Below the pieces are notes generated by a model. It ran no database searches. It saw nothing but the letters and a program-made list of their open reading frames with translations, and had not been told where the DNA came from. Both the position numbers and the translations under genes were made by a program. From contig JASHSO010000560.1 in NCBI GenBank assembly GCA_030038715.1, positions 1-6,253 of the forward strand: a stretch of 6,253 nucleotides of DNA. The letters run 5' to 3'. Below, piece by piece: positions 5,776-6,253 of the stretch. Every line of letters starts with the position of its first letter. Positions within the stretch are counted from its first letter, which is position 1. This stretch comes from Streptosporangiaceae bacterium. Its GTDB lineage: Bacteria; Actinomycetota; Actinomycetes; Streptosporangiales; Streptosporangiaceae.

Positions 5776-6253
5776 TCAGTAAATGCTGTCTCTGCGAAAG
5801 ACGAGGGTGGTCCGGCCCAGTGTCACCCTCGTTCCGTCGGTGAGAGCCACCCGCCGGACCGGCTGGCCGTTGACGAACGTCCCGTTGGTCGAGCCCAAGT
5901 CGACAAGGACGACCTCGCCGTCCTCCACCCTGATCTCGGCGTGGTGCCTGGACACGCCGGGATCGACCAGGCGCAGGTCACAGTCTGTGCCCCGGCCCAG
6001 GATGACGAGCGGCGTGGTGATCATGTACGTGCGCTGGGTGCTGCCGTCCGGGCCGGGCTCGGGACCCGACACGAGCAGCCGCGGGTTGCCGTGAAACCCG
6101 CCCGCGGGCTGCGGCAGGTCGCTGGCCGGGCGGCGGATCTCGCCGTCTTCCACCGTGGTGCCCCTGATGACCCCGGACAGGATGCGGAAGGTGCCAGTCG
6201 TCAGGTCACGAACGCCCTCGAACCGCATCCGCACTGGGCCGACAAAGGAGTAG
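5776..6253 (-). CDS. fhaA: FhaA, DUF3662 and FHA domain protein (partial, N-terminus beyond right edge)
   Basis: Cytosolic phosphothreonine-binding regulator of peptidoglycan synthesis. In mycobacteria its FHA domain binds phosphorylated MviN/MurJ and its N-terminal DUF3662 domain contributes to partner binding. The reading frame is open to the window edge: codons before the internal GTG at 6234 read YSFVGPV, and the next stretch with DLTTGTFRI is the typical end of DUF3662, so the true start lies outside. A short linker of about 45 residues follows, then the FHA domain (about 5794-6033) with ILGRGTD (6001-5981), VSRHHAE near 5935-5955 (the SxxH motif), and LGSTNGTFVNG near 5864-5896. The protein ends 4 residues after the last FHA strand plus Arg-Arg. 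The short linker contrasts with the very long disordered linker of M. tuberculosis FhaA and is like Streptomyces-type FhaA. The gene is probably the operon's first or an early member. Confidence 0.94.
   Translation of the reverse strand, partial: YSFVGPVRMRFEGVRDLTTGTFRILSGVIRGTTVEDGEIRRPASDLPQPAGGFHGNPRLLVSGPEPGPDGSTQRTYMITTPLVILGRGTDCDLRLVDPGVSRHHAEIRVEDGEVVLVDLGSTNGTFVNGQPVRRVALTDGTRVTLGRTTLVFRRDSIY

Noticed and set aside
5776..6234. A complete 152-residue FHA protein starting at GTG 6234
   Set aside because: The frame is open upstream to the window edge and the residues around 6190-6253 match the end of the DUF3662 domain, so this is the 3' part of fhaA.
1..6253. Mobile elements, CRISPR arrays, tRNA or rRNA genes, direct repeats
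   Set aside because: The window is almost fully covered by one conserved operon; I saw no transposase, repeat-spacer pattern or tRNA-like arms.

Overview
The window is one stretch of the conserved actinobacterial cell-growth cluster, read entirely from the minus strand. In transcription order it holds fhaA (3' part, entering from the right edge), fhaB, pstP, rodA, pbpA, a possible 36-codon reading frame, and the N-terminal half or so of a PknB-type Ser/Thr kinase that runs off the left edge. The high G+C content, strong third-position G/C and exact gene order point to an actinomycete. A kinase gene follows pbpA with no second kinase gene between them, and the FhaA linker is short. Both features recall Streptomyces-like and other filamentous actinomycetes more than mycobacteria, but I cannot name the genus.

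Right part (5776-6253): the end of FhaA, with the tail of its DUF3662 domain, a short linker and a C-terminal FHA domain. A 96-base gap follows. Centre (2346-5679): fhaB (membrane-anchored FHA protein), pstP (PP2C phosphatase with one membrane helix) and rodA (SEDS glycosyltransferase), then pbpA (class B transpeptidase) down to 865. The fhaB/pstP, pstP/rodA and rodA/pbpA junctions are all 4-base ATGA overlaps, so this is a tightly coupled operon. Left part (1-865): a 118-base spacer before the kinase ATG that contains a short frame touching both neighbours (TGATG with pbpA, TAGTG with a GTG start of the kinase), then the kinase domain. PASTA repeats would lie outside the window.

How the genes work together: RodA polymerises glycan from lipid II and PbpA cross-links it. 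The PknB-type kinase, which in its family senses cell-wall fragments through PASTA repeats, phosphorylates cell-wall and division proteins. PstP reverses this, and the two FHA proteins read the phosphothreonine marks.

This is a well-known locus and I found no new system. The points worth a second look are residue-level departures: SxD in place of SxN in the PbpA active site, Gly in place of Ala in the kinase VAxK motif, and loss in FhaB of the threonine that PknA phosphorylates in M. tuberculosis. The spacer where pknA sits in mycobacteria is also of interest.
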